A model generated the notes under the pieces. That model was not told where the DNA came from. It saw nothing but the letters and a program-made list of their open reading frames with translations, and did not search any database. Source: Herbaspirillum sp. alder98 (lineage in GTDB: Bacteria; Pseudomonadota; Gammaproteobacteria; Burkholderiales; Burkholderiaceae_D). Taken from it: a stretch of 64,000 nt of DNA. Of the stretch, positions 25,276 to 33,434 are shown in pieces. The translations under genes and the position numbers were made by a program. Within the stretch, counting starts at the first letter, position 1; every line of letters starts with the position of its first letter. The stretch lies in assembly GCF_020179755.1 (NCBI RefSeq), contig NZ_JAIUCY010000003.1, forward strand, positions 496,001-560,000, in the 5' to 3' direction.

Positions 25276-25311
25276 CCACGCATTAATTTCCACATGGAAA
25301 TTAATGCGTGG
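25276..25311. promoter_or_regulatory. 36-bp near-perfect palindrome upstream of tpsB
   Basis: Two 17-base arms (25276-25292 and 25295-25311) are exact complements around a 2-base centre. The left arm reads CCACGCATTAATTTCCA. It lies 335 bases before the tpsB start and 65 bases after the cyclase stop, with no T-run, so an operator is more likely than a terminator. The whole 432-base gap (24942-25373) holds no supported gene. Confidence 0.6.
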
Positions 25312-25325
25312 CGCGCCAGACAACA

Positions 25326-25356
25326 ATGTTCAAATCGACAATGCCGTTCTGAACAT
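25326..25356. promoter_or_regulatory. Second inverted repeat near the cyclase stop
   Basis: ATGTTCA (25326-25332) and TGAACAT (25350-25356) are exact complements separated by 17 bases. They lie between the 36-bp palindrome and the cyclase stop. The repeat may be part of the same control region; there is no T-run. Confidence 0.3.
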
Positions 25357-25373
25357 GTGCAGCTGGCGGTGCG

Positions 25374-27647
25374 CTACTTGGTGTCGAAGGTGGTCACGCC
25401 ATCCCAATCGGTAGGGGGCGGCGCCATGCGGAAGTGGCCGATGCGCTCCAGGTAAAGCGTGTACAGGCCATGCGGCGATTTATCCTGCAGGGCCACGATG
25501 AGGCGCTCGGCTTCATCCCACTGTTGCGCGCGCAGCAGGGCCAGCGCCGTGTGCCATTGCGCCACGTCAGCGGCCACGGCAGGATCGAGCTCACCTTCGG
25601 CCGCCAGCGGCTCGAAGATCGGCACCGGCTCGTTCTTGCCCTTGACCCGTACCCGGTCCAGTTCGCGATAGACAAAACCCGGGGCGGCGTCACGCGTGGC
25701 CTGCCCCACCAGCACGCCCACCCCATAGACCTTGGTGATCGATTCCAGCCGCGACGACAGATTGACCGCGTCGCCCATCACCGTATAAGCCCGACGAATC
25801 TTCGAGCCCATGTCGCCCACGCGCATCGAACCGGTGTTGAGGCCGATGCCGATCTTCAGCGGCGGCCAGTTGCGACGCACGAATTCTTCGTTCAAGGCGA
25901 TCGTGGTCCGCTGCATCTGGAGCGCCGTCGTCACCGCCCGCGCGGCATGGTCGGGCAGGTTCAGCGGCGCCCCCCAGAACGCCATGACGGCGTCGCCGAT
26001 GTACTTGTCGAGCGTGCCGCGGTTGCCGCGAATGTCTTCCGACATGGCGGTCAGGTAGGCATTGATGTATTCGCGCAATTCATTGGGCTGCAGGCTTTCG
26101 GAAATCGTGGTGAAGCCGCGTACGTCGGAGAACATCACGGTCAGCTCGCGGATCTCGCCTTCCATGTTGTAGCTGGCCGGGTTGGCCGCCATCTCGGCCA
26201 CCAGTTCGGGCGCAACATATTCGCCGAACAGGTTGACGATGGCGCGCCGGTTACGGTATTCGAACAGGTATCCCCAGCCCAGATTGCTGATGAACATGGC
26301 CGCCACCAGCAGCCATGCGGTCGCCAGCGGCAACACCAGCCCACCGGCGTCATACAGCCAGAAATTGAACGCGCCCAGGCCGCCGCCCACCAGCAGGGTC
26401 AGCACCACCGACCACAACGGTCCCAGCATCGGCAGCAGCAAGCCCAGCACCAGGCCGATCAGCAACACCTGGATCAGGTCGTAGCCCACCGCAAATTCAG
26501 GACGCTGCTTGAAGTCGCCGTCGATGATCGAAGCGATCAGGTTGGCGTGCACCTCGACCCCCGGATAGACCGGGCTGACCGGTGTCGCCCGCAAGTCGTT
26601 CAGGCCGGGCACGGTGGTGCCGACCAGCATGATGCGGCCATCCAGGTCTTGATGCGGCACGCGCCCCTTCAACACATCCACGGCCGGCACATAACGAAAT
26701 GCGCCGCCGGCCGGGCCGCCGTGGCCGCGATAGGTCACCAGCGTGGTCAGGTGCCGCTCGACGGGAATGAAGAGCGGCTCCGGCTTGACGTCCACGGCAA
26801 TCGAATCGAGTGCGCCATAGTCGCGCAATTGCTGCTCCGACAGCACCGCATCGTTCTGCAGGAACACCGGCTTGATCTGCGCCCCCTTCAAGGCCACGCG
26901 TGCCGTCGCCAGCGCCAGCGATTCATAGAAATTGTCGCCCACCTGCGCCACCAGCGGCACCGCGCGAATGAGGCCGTCGTCGTCCGGCAGCGGGTTGAAG
27001 AAGCCCCCCGAGCGCGCGGCCTGCTGCAGTTGCGGCAAGTTGGCGCCGTAGGCGCGCCAGCGGGTCACATCCAGACGCCGTCCACCGAGGTCGTCGACGG
27101 TAAAGGCGGGTGCCGGCAATTGGCCCTTGGCGATGGCGCCGGCTTCGTTGGACAGGTTGTAGCCCATCACCACCGGTTGCCCCTGCAGAGCGGCGGCCAG
27201 CCGGGCGTCGTAATCCATCTCGGACTTCAGGCCCTGCAACTGGCGACTGAACTGCGGCACATCCTTGAGTTCGCCACGGGCCAGTTGCTCCAGCCGGCCA
27301 TACCCGGAACTGGTATCGGGCTCGGCAAACACCACGTCGAAGCCGACCGACGGCGACTGGTAGGTTTGCGTCATCTGTCGCACCAGTTCAGCCACCACGT
27401 CGCGGCTCCAGGGCCAGCGGCCGATCTCGGCGATGCTCTTTTCGTCGATGTCGACGATGACGATGCGCGGATCCAACACCGGCTTGACCACCCGCATGCG
27501 CAGGTCATAGAAGAACAGGTCGAGCCGCCCCACCCACTCGCCCGGCAAATACGCCGTCACCTGGGCTGCGGCGATTGCCGTCAACACCAGTGCCAGCAAC
27601 CAGCGTGCCCAATACTTGGCCCCCGCCTGACGCAATCGACGCAACAT
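25374..27647 (-). CDS. CHASE2-domain class III nucleotide cyclase
   Basis: About 757 residues from the ATG at 27647, chosen because GGGGGAAG lies just before it; ATGs at 27680 and 27713 are alternatives. A first TM helix (WLLALVLTAIAAAQVTAYL) is followed by a CHASE2 extracytoplasmic sensor (about 30-370: IVIVDIDEKSIAEIGRWPWSR, then VLKGRVPHQDLDGRIMLVGTT). Two or three TM helices follow, and then a class III cyclase catalytic domain. Its metal Asp residues are in FSDVRGF (about 505) and YIGDAVMAFWGAP (about 549). It should make cAMP or cGMP in response to an extracellular cue. It lies upstream of, and in line with, the TPS operon. Confidence 0.92.
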   Translation of the reverse strand: MLRRLRQAGAKYWARWLLALVLTAIAAAQVTAYLPGEWVGRLDLFFYDLRMRVVKPVLDPRIVIVDIDEKSIAEIGRWPWSRDVVAELVRQMTQTYQSPSVGFDVVFAEPDTSSGYGRLEQLARGELKDVPQFSRQLQGLKSEMDYDARLAAALQGQPVVMGYNLSNEAGAIAKGQLPAPAFTVDDLGGRRLDVTRWRAYGANLPQLQQAARSGGFFNPLPDDDGLIRAVPLVAQVGDNFYESLALATARVALKGAQIKPVFLQNDAVLSEQQLRDYGALDSIAVDVKPEPLFIPVERHLTTLVTYRGHGGPAGGAFRYVPAVDVLKGRVPHQDLDGRIMLVGTTVPGLNDLRATPVSPVYPGVEVHANLIASIIDGDFKQRPEFAVGYDLIQVLLIGLVLGLLLPMLGPLWSVVLTLLVGGGLGAFNFWLYDAGGLVLPLATAWLLVAAMFISNLGWGYLFEYRNRRAIVNLFGEYVAPELVAEMAANPASYNMEGEIRELTVMFSDVRGFTTISESLQPNELREYINAYLTAMSEDIRGNRGTLDKYIGDAVMAFWGAPLNLPDHAARAVTTALQMQRTTIALNEEFVRRNWPPLKIGIGLNTGSMRVGDMGSKIRRAYTVMGDAVNLSSRLESITKVYGVGVLVGQATRDAAPGFVYRELDRVRVKGKNEPVPIFEPLAAEGELDPAVAADVAQWHTALALLRAQQWDEAERLIVALQDKSPHGLYTLYLERIGHFRMAPPPTDWDGVTTFDTK

Positions 27648-27783
27648 CACTTCCCCCGGAATCTTGTTGGCTGCGATCATGCCAGCAGATCGAGGCCGCC
27701 ACAATCTTGCCATGTAGCATTAATGAACATCGGCGCAAATCGGGTTCTAATGGCCACCAAGATCAGCGACCACAGGAGAAGCG

Positions 27784-28626
27784 ATGAAACAGATTCCCAC
27801 CATGGTATTGCGCAATGGCGCACGGGTACCGGTGCTGGGCCAGGGCACCTGGAACATGGGCGCGTCTGCCGCCAGCGCCGCCGCCGAGATCAAGGCGCTG
27901 CAGGCCGGCATCGAGCTGGGGCTAACGCTCATCGACACCGCCGAGATGTATGCCGACGGCGGCGCCGAGAAAATAGTGGGCCAGGCTATCGCCGGCCGCC
28001 GCGACGAGGTCACCCTGGTCAGCAAGGTGCTGCCGCACAATGCCTCGCAACGCGGCACCATCGCCGCCTGCGAAGCCAGCCTCAAGCGCATGGGCACCGA
28101 CCATATCGATCTCTACCTGCTGCACTGGCGCGGGTCGCACCCGCTGTCGGCCACTGTTGCGGCGATGCAGACGCTGGTGGCGCAGGGCAAGATCGGCGGC
28201 TGGGGCGTGAGCAACCTGGATGTGGACGATATCGACGAATTGCTGGCCCTGGAGCAGGGCCGGGAATGCCTGGTCAACCAGGTGTTGTACAACCTGTCAC
28301 GGCGCGGCATCGAATTCGACCTGCTGCCGCAGGCGCGCGAGCTGGCCATGCCGGTGATGGCTTATTCGCCGATCGAGCAGGGCCGCATCCTGGGCCATCC
28401 GGTGCTGGCCGAGATCGCGCAACGGCAGCACGCCACTGCCGCCCAGATCGCCCTGGCGTGGGTGCTGAAGCAGCCGGGCGTGATCGCGATCCCGAAGGCG
28501 TCCAGCGAAAAACATGTGCAGGAAAACCGCGCCTGCCTTGACATCGATCTGTCCGAAGCCGACCTCAAGGCGCTCGATGCGGCGTTCGCGCCGCCCCGGC
28601 GCAAACAAGCGCTGGCGATGCTGTAA
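27784..28626 (+). CDS. Aldo/keto reductase
   Basis: 280 residues, AKR superfamily with tetrad Asp51, Tyr56 (LIDTAEMYADG), Lys81 (LVSKVLP) and His114 (LYLLHWRG). The NADPH-binding end (AWVLKQPGVIAIPKASSEKHVQENRACLDIDLSEAD) fits the YeaE-like branch. AGGAGA lies 6 bases before the ATG. It diverges from the cyclase gene, with about 135 bases between, and converges on the racemase-like gene. Substrate unknown. It is not closely similar to the reductase at 1104-2111. Confidence 0.9.
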   Translation: MKQIPTMVLRNGARVPVLGQGTWNMGASAASAAAEIKALQAGIELGLTLIDTAEMYADGGAEKIVGQAIAGRRDEVTLVSKVLPHNASQRGTIAACEASLKRMGTDHIDLYLLHWRGSHPLSATVAAMQTLVAQGKIGGWGVSNLDVDDIDELLALEQGRECLVNQVLYNLSRRGIEFDLLPQARELAMPVMAYSPIEQGRILGHPVLAEIAQRQHATAAQIALAWVLKQPGVIAIPKASSEKHVQENRACLDIDLSEADLKALDAAFAPPRRKQALAML

Positions 28627-28642
28627 GCGACGCCGATGTGGC

Positions 28643-29296
28643 TCAGCCGGCGCCCAGCTGGCGCAACAGGTCACGCACCGCTGCCGGTATCGGCGCGATC
28701 ACCGGCACCGTAAAACGCTGGGCCAGGGCGATGGCCGCCTGGCCCAGCGGCCCGCCACCGATCACCACTGCCTGCGCACCATCTAACGCGATGCATTCCT
28801 GCACCGCAACGGCCAGCGCCTCTTCGAGTGCCTCGGGGTCGGCCGCCAGCAGGCGCGGGTCGCCCGCCGTCAGGCGGATACCGCTGTACTGCTCATCCAG
28901 GCCCAATGCGCTGGCCCTGGCGGCGATGGCCGTGGCCAGCTCGGGCGTTACGGTCGCCACACCGAAGCGTCGCCCGCCGCTTGCGGCCTCCAGCATCGAC
29001 GCCTCGCAGATGCCGGCCACCGGCACCTGGCTGGCGGCGCGCACGCCTTCGATGCCGGGGTCACCGAAGGCGCTGATGATCACGCCGGCGTAATGCGTGC
29101 CGGCAGCGCGCCAGTTGCGCACCACCTCGGGCGCGGCGGCGGCCAGTTCGACATCGTTGACGATCATCGACGGACCGCTGCCGGCGCTGACGCCATCGAT
29201 GACAAAACCCGCCGGCAATTCGGCCGCGGCGATACTCACCATCATGTCGGTGGTGGCCGCAGACGAATTGGGGTTGATCAGCAGGATATGACGCAT
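28643..29296 (-). CDS. Asp/Glu/hydantoin-racemase family protein lacking the usual Cys pair
   Basis: 217 residues from ATG 29296 (MRHILLINPNSSAATTDMM, the family's standard opening). The longer frame starts inside a 12-bp tandem repeat and is rejected. The fold signature is clear, but the two catalytic positions differ. Where racemases have ACFGDPG this has SAFGDPG, and where they have LGCAG this has IGGGPLG. A Cys is present in AGICEAS instead. It may be an isomerase or hydrolase of the superfamily with altered chemistry. It follows an MFS transporter gene under an RpiR-type regulator, so it probably acts on an imported compound. Confidence 0.75.
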   Translation of the reverse strand: MRHILLINPNSSAATTDMMVSIAAAELPAGFVIDGVSAGSGPSMIVNDVELAAAAPEVVRNWRAAGTHYAGVIISAFGDPGIEGVRAASQVPVAGICEASMLEAASGGRRFGVATVTPELATAIAARASALGLDEQYSGIRLTAGDPRLLAADPEALEEALAVAVQECIALDGAQAVVIGGGPLGQAAIALAQRFTVPVIAPIPAAVRDLLRQLGAG

Positions 29297-29313
29297 GCCT
29301 TGCGGCTCCTCTC

Positions 29314-29361
29314 CGGGCAATGAATCGGGCAATAAATCGGGCAATAAATCGGGCAATGAGT
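29314..29361. repeat. 12-bp tandem repeat, four copies
   Basis: CGGGCAATGAAT, CGGGCAATAAAT (twice) and CGGGCAATGAGT are joined without gaps between the transporter stop (29372) and the racemase-like start (29296). The block makes up most of the spacer and could change length by slippage, altering coupling between the two genes. Confidence 0.9.
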
Positions 29362-29371
29362 CGACAATGCG

Positions 29372-30790
29372 TCAGGCACGGGCGACGGCGGCATCGTCCA
29401 GCGGCGCATCGGGTGACTTGCCGTAGGTTTCGGGCACGCTGCGGATACTGATGGTGAAGATCAGGTACATCACCGCAATCATGCCGAACACGCCGGCCAG
29501 TCCGAAGGCGTCGAACAGGCGCCCGGCCGCCAGCGGCATGAAGGCGCCGGCAGCGGTGCCGGTGGCCAGGATGAACGCGGTGCCGAAGGCGCGCACGCGG
29601 GTCGGATACAGTTCCGGCGCGAAGATCCAGATGGTGGTATTCAACAGCAGCACGAAGAACTGGAACACTGCGCCCGCCACCAGGATCATGGCAATGTTCT
29701 TGGCCAGGAAACCGATCGCCAGCGCCGCGCCGCAGGCGCACACCGCTCCCACCGTCAGCACCCGCTTGCGCGGCATGTGAAATCCGAAGGCCGACGCGGC
29801 GATCGCGCCCAGCAGGCTGCCGCTCTGCATCACCATGGTGAACAGCAAGCTCTTGGACATGCTGTAGCCCAGGCTGACCAGGATAGTCGGCATCAGCGTC
29901 AGCACCGAGATCTGCGCGCCGTAGGTCATCCAGATGGCGATGCACAGCGGCACGGTGCGACGCGCCAGCGCGCCCTGGAAAATCTCTTGCGGGCGCACCT
30001 TGATGCGCCGGGCCTGGGCGCGACTGCCATCGTCGGCGATCCACTCGGTGCCCTGCGGCGCGGGCCCCGACAGCTTGCCGCTGGCCAGGCGCGACAGCAC
30101 CGTATTGGCCTCGGCGATGCGGTGCTGCGACAACAGGAAGCGCGGCGTCTCGGGAATGTAGCGACGGTAGAAGGCGCCCAGCAGGGCCGGCAGCATCAGG
30201 CAGAAGAACAGCCAGCGCCAGCTGTCTTCACCCGGGAACAGCGTGAAGACCAGCAGGCCGAACGCCGGCGCCAGGAAGTTGCCCAGCCCGCCGGCCCCGA
30301 CATTGACCAGCCCGACGGCGGTGCCGCGGAACTTGCTGGAGCAGAATTCCGACAGCATGGTCACGGCGATGGCGATCTCGCCGCCCAGGCCGAAGCCGAC
30401 GATGGCGCGGCCGATGGCCATCACCGTCATGTCGGGCGCCAGTGCGCAGATGCCTGCCCCGAGCGTGAACAACAATAAATCCAGGCTCAGCATCACGCGG
30501 CGGCCATAGCGGTCGGCCACCAGGCCCGAGACGATGCGGCCGATGGCTGCGCTGGCGAAGGTGACCGTATTGAGCAGGCCGATGGCGGTGGCGTCCAGCC
30601 CCCACTGCTGCTTGAGCATGGGGCCGACCAGGCCGATGGCATTCTGCTCGAAGCTATCGAACAGGCAACCGATCAACACCAGGAAGATGATGGTGTGATG
30701 CGAACGGGTAACGCCGATCTTGTCCAGCGCACCGTCGAGCTCGGCAATGCGTGGGGTATCCGCGGAAGATAGTGATGGTCCAGCAGCCAT
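29372..30790 (-). CDS. MFS transporter, metabolite:H+ symporter type
   Basis: 472 residues from ATG 30790, which has GAGGAG 6 bases upstream. Twelve predicted TM helices, with the loop 2-3 signature GLVADRYGRRVMLS and the loop after TM6 RRYIPETPRFLLSQHR, as in the sugar/aromatic-acid importer families. The central loop (about 225-270) is hydrophilic and the chain ends SVPETYGKSPDAPLDD. It is the first gene of an MFS/racemase-like unit, read from a promoter region carrying two TGAAA-N6-TTTCA sites. Likely an importer of an organic acid or similar; substrate unknown. Confidence 0.9.
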   Translation of the reverse strand: MAAGPSLSSADTPRIAELDGALDKIGVTRSHHTIIFLVLIGCLFDSFEQNAIGLVGPMLKQQWGLDATAIGLLNTVTFASAAIGRIVSGLVADRYGRRVMLSLDLLLFTLGAGICALAPDMTVMAIGRAIVGFGLGGEIAIAVTMLSEFCSSKFRGTAVGLVNVGAGGLGNFLAPAFGLLVFTLFPGEDSWRWLFFCLMLPALLGAFYRRYIPETPRFLLSQHRIAEANTVLSRLASGKLSGPAPQGTEWIADDGSRAQARRIKVRPQEIFQGALARRTVPLCIAIWMTYGAQISVLTLMPTILVSLGYSMSKSLLFTMVMQSGSLLGAIAASAFGFHMPRKRVLTVGAVCACGAALAIGFLAKNIAMILVAGAVFQFFVLLLNTTIWIFAPELYPTRVRAFGTAFILATGTAAGAFMPLAAGRLFDAFGLAGVFGMIAVMYLIFTISIRSVPETYGKSPDAPLDDAAVARA

Positions 30791-30829
30791 GCTCAGCTCC
30801 TCGTGCGTGGGAAACGACGGATGGAACAC

Positions 30830-30868
30830 TAATTTCACTTAAATAGTGTATGTGAAATTAATATTTCA
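30830..30868. promoter_or_regulatory. Operator candidate next to MFS start
   Basis: TAATTTCAC (30830-30838) is mirrored by GTGAAATTA (30852-30860), and an overlapping TGAAA-N6-TTTCA covers 30853-30868. The site is 40-80 bases upstream of the MFS ATG in an AT-rich stretch. It probably binds the RpiR-type regulator. Confidence 0.5.
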
Positions 30869-31022
30869 AGTTCACGAGTTGTTTAGCAATTGTCGTGCCA
30901 CCGTGCTGGCTGCATCTGGCAGGCAGAAACCGCCTGTTCACGCCAGACGGTGGTGAAGCGCCGATGCAGCTGCACCATTGGGGAGCAAGCCCGCATGAAA
31001 ATGGTGATTCATATAAAAATAA

Positions 31023-31044
31023 TTTTGAAATTATAATTTCAAAA
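31023..31044. promoter_or_regulatory. 22-bp perfect palindrome, second operator candidate
   Basis: A perfect palindrome with core TGAAATTATAATTTCA (31026-31041), again TGAAA-N6-TTTCA. It sits 3 bases after the RpiR-gene stop and about 235 bases before the MFS start. Two copies of the same spaced motif suggest DNA looping or cooperative binding. Confidence 0.6.
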
Positions 31045-31046
31045 CT

Positions 31047-31892
31047 TCAATCGAAGTCCGCCAGTTCCTCGTGGCCTTGCTCGACGGCCGCCATACGCTT
31101 GCGTCCGGCGCTGCCGGCGGCTTCGATCACCATGGTGGACAGCAGGTCGCACAGCGCCATGACGGCCACGTGGTTGTCGAGCGGGCCGGGGCCACGGCAT
31201 TGGCACTGCAGCGACCAGGTGGCGCCGGCAAAGTCAGGCGAGGCCTGGTCGCTGATATAGACGATGCGCGCGCCGGCGCGGTGGGCGGCCTCCAGCACGC
31301 GTTCCATCTGTGCGGTCTGGCGGCGGGTGCCGAAGACGATCACGCAGTCGCGCTCGCCCAGGCCGGCGGTGTATTCGGCCACGGTCTCGCCGGGACCGGG
31401 AATGGCGACCACCCGTGGCAACACCTGGATGATCTGCCAGCGCAGGTACATCGCAAAGGCATAGCTGCTGCGGCTGCCGAAGACCAGCACCTGCGGCGCG
31501 GCTGCGATGGCGCGACTGATCTCGCCCATCATGGCGTCGGACAGGCGATCGAAGGTGTCGGCCAGGTTGGCCTGTGAATGCTGGAAGTGCGCCGCGACCG
31601 ACTTCAGGTGCCTGGCCGTGGCGGAGCCGCCTTGCAGCAGCGGCGAGCCGATTTCCTGCTCCTGGCGCACCTGGCGCCTTGCCTCTTCATAGTTTTCATA
31701 GCCGAGGCGGCGGATGAAGCGACTCACCGTGGACGGCGAAACGCCGGCCAGTTGCGCCAGTTCGTTACCGGCATAGCTGGCCAGTTCGCCAGGGAACTCC
31801 AGCAGGAAATCTGCCAGCTGGCGTTCGGTGGTCGACAATTCGTCAAGCCGGCTGCGCACGCGCCTGACGAACGATTCGGAGGAGGATTTCAT
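31047..31892 (-). CDS. RpiR/MurR-family regulator (HTH plus SIS domain)
   Basis: 281 residues. The N-terminal HTH_6 domain (about 1-80) has ASYAGNELAQLAGVSPSTVS and RFIRRLGYENYEEARR. A SIS sugar-isomerase-like effector domain (about 125-255) has VLVFGSRSSYAFAMYLRW and GARIVYISDQASPDFAGATW. RpiR proteins bind small phosphorylated sugars or amino-acid breakdown products and control adjacent catabolic genes. The gene lies directly upstream of the MFS and racemase-like genes, in line with them, with palindromes in between. Regulation of that unit is a strong inference. Confidence 0.92.
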   Translation of the reverse strand: MKSSSESFVRRVRSRLDELSTTERQLADFLLEFPGELASYAGNELAQLAGVSPSTVSRFIRRLGYENYEEARRQVRQEQEIGSPLLQGGSATARHLKSVAAHFQHSQANLADTFDRLSDAMMGEISRAIAAAPQVLVFGSRSSYAFAMYLRWQIIQVLPRVVAIPGPGETVAEYTAGLGERDCVIVFGTRRQTAQMERVLEAAHRAGARIVYISDQASPDFAGATWSLQCQCRGPGPLDNHVAVMALCDLLSTMVIEAAGSAGRKRMAAVEQGHEELADFD

Positions 31893-31974
31893 GGAAGACG
31901 GGCGACGACGGCCCGATGGTCAAGGTCGGCGCATTGTAGCAGCGCCCTTGGCGCCGCGTCGGCGCCGGCCCCGA

Positions 31975-33228
31975 TCAGCTGAACTTGCGTGCCGCGTCGA
32001 TGGCCAGGCCGCTGCCGATACTGCCGAACAGGTCGCCTTCGACATGACGGGCATCCGGCACCAGCGCGCCGATGCGCTGGCGCAACAATTTCACGCCCGA
32101 CGAGCCGCCGGTGAAGAACACGCTGTCGATATCGGCCGGGCGCAAGCCCGCCTGCTGCAACAGACCCGTGACGGTCTGCTCGACCGACTGCACCAGGTGG
32201 TCGACGGCCACGTCGAAGTCTTCGCGCTTGAGTTGCAGTTGTTCGGGTGGGCGCAGGCGTTCCAGATCCAGCGTGGCGCTGTCCTGCGACGACAGGGCAA
32301 TCTTGCCGCTCTCGACCTGCAGGGCCAGCCAGTGGCCGCAGCGCTGCTCGACCACGTCAAGCAGGCGGGCAAAGCGCTCGCGATCGGCCACTTCGCGCGC
32401 CACATCCTGCAACTGCTGCCAGACCTTGCGGGTGTAGAGCTGGTTGATGGTGTGCCAGGTGGCCAGGTTGAAGTAATAACTCGACGGCACTTCGGCGTTG
32501 CCACCCAGGCGACCGCCCAGGCCCAGCAGCGGCATCACGCAGGACAGGCTGAAATACTTGTCGAAATCGGTGCCGCCGATGTGCACCCCGCCATTGGCCA
32601 GGATATCGTCGCGCCGCTCGCTCTTTCTGGCGCGCTCGGGCGACAGGCGCACCAGCGAGAAGTCGGAAGTACCGCCGCCGATGTCGACGATCAGCACCAG
32701 TTCTTCGCGCGCGATGCGCGACTCGTAGTCGAAGGCGGCGGCAATCGGTTCGAACTGGAAGGCGATTTCGCTGAAACCGACACTGCGGGCAATCTCTTCC
32801 AGCGTGTCTTGTGCCAACTGGTCGGCTGCGGCGTCATCATCGACGAAGTGCACCGGCCGCCCCATCACCACCTTCGAGAACGACTGCCCGGCGGCCCGTT
32901 CGCCACGTTGCTTGAGTTCGCCGATGAACTGCGCCAGCAAGCCGCGATAAGGTAACGCGCGGCCGCCCACTTCGGTCTGGCCATCGATGGCGCCCGAGCC
33001 GAGCAGGCTCTTGAGCGAACGCATCAGGCGGCCCTCATAGCCGGCCAGGTATTCGCCGAGCGCGGCGCGACCATAGCTGAATTGGTTTTCGTCGGCGTTG
33101 AAGAACACCACCGATGGCAGCGTCGCCTTGTCTTCTTCCAGGGTCAGCAGGCGCACGTCTCCTGCCGCACGGGCCCAGCCCATCGTGGAGTTAGAGGTGC
33201 CGAAATCCACACCGCAAGCATTCGCCAT
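31975..33228 (-). CDS. yegD: Hsp70-family chaperone-like ATPase (YegD type)
   Basis: 417 residues containing only the actin-like ATPase part of Hsp70. Phosphate 1 is ACGVDFGTSNSTMGW, the connecting block is RPVHFVDDDAAADQ, phosphate 2 is LIVDIGGGTSDFSLVRL, and the adenosine motif is VFFTGGSSGVKLLRQRIG. The usual Hsp70 substrate-binding beta-sandwich is absent, as is normal for YegD. A long insertion at about 225-330 is family-typical. It stands alone on the strand. Function in the family is unproven. Confidence 0.88.
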   Translation of the reverse strand: MANACGVDFGTSNSTMGWARAAGDVRLLTLEEDKATLPSVVFFNADENQFSYGRAALGEYLAGYEGRLMRSLKSLLGSGAIDGQTEVGGRALPYRGLLAQFIGELKQRGERAAGQSFSKVVMGRPVHFVDDDAAADQLAQDTLEEIARSVGFSEIAFQFEPIAAAFDYESRIAREELVLIVDIGGGTSDFSLVRLSPERARKSERRDDILANGGVHIGGTDFDKYFSLSCVMPLLGLGGRLGGNAEVPSSYYFNLATWHTINQLYTRKVWQQLQDVAREVADRERFARLLDVVEQRCGHWLALQVESGKIALSSQDSATLDLERLRPPEQLQLKREDFDVAVDHLVQSVEQTVTGLLQQAGLRPADIDSVFFTGGSSGVKLLRQRIGALVPDARHVEGDLFGSIGSGLAIDAARKFS

Positions 33229-33370
33229 CGATCACTCCTTCATTTTCGGTCGGCAATCATATAGAAATCGCCGGGTCTTGTCTGCACGCAACCACGACCG
33301 TGTTTGAAGCAAACAACATGCCTTGCGGGGTGTTGTCAGGGTGCAAAGACGGCGATCGCCGGCATCCATG

Positions 33371-33406
33371 CAAAAACGCCGCAAGCACTCTCGTGCGTTG
33401 CGGCGT
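33371..33406 (-). terminator. Rho-independent terminator of the SDR gene
   Basis: ACGCCGCAA and TTGCGGCGT form the outer stem with an inner GCAC/GTGC pair. On the minus strand it is followed by a run of T (AAAAA at 33372-33376 in plus reading). It lies 29 bases after the SDR stop. Confidence 0.85.
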
Positions 33407-33434
33407 CCCTTGCTCGCGCCAAGGTGGATGGCGC

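Noticed and set aside
24942-25295. N-terminal extension of TpsB
   Set aside because: A proper signal peptide starts at 24941; the extension is basic, without secretion features, and covers the palindrome.
29296-29356. Longer start for the racemase-like gene giving an LPDL repeat N-terminus
   Set aside because: The extra residues are just the translated 12-bp repeat; the family start is the MRHILLINPNS methionine.
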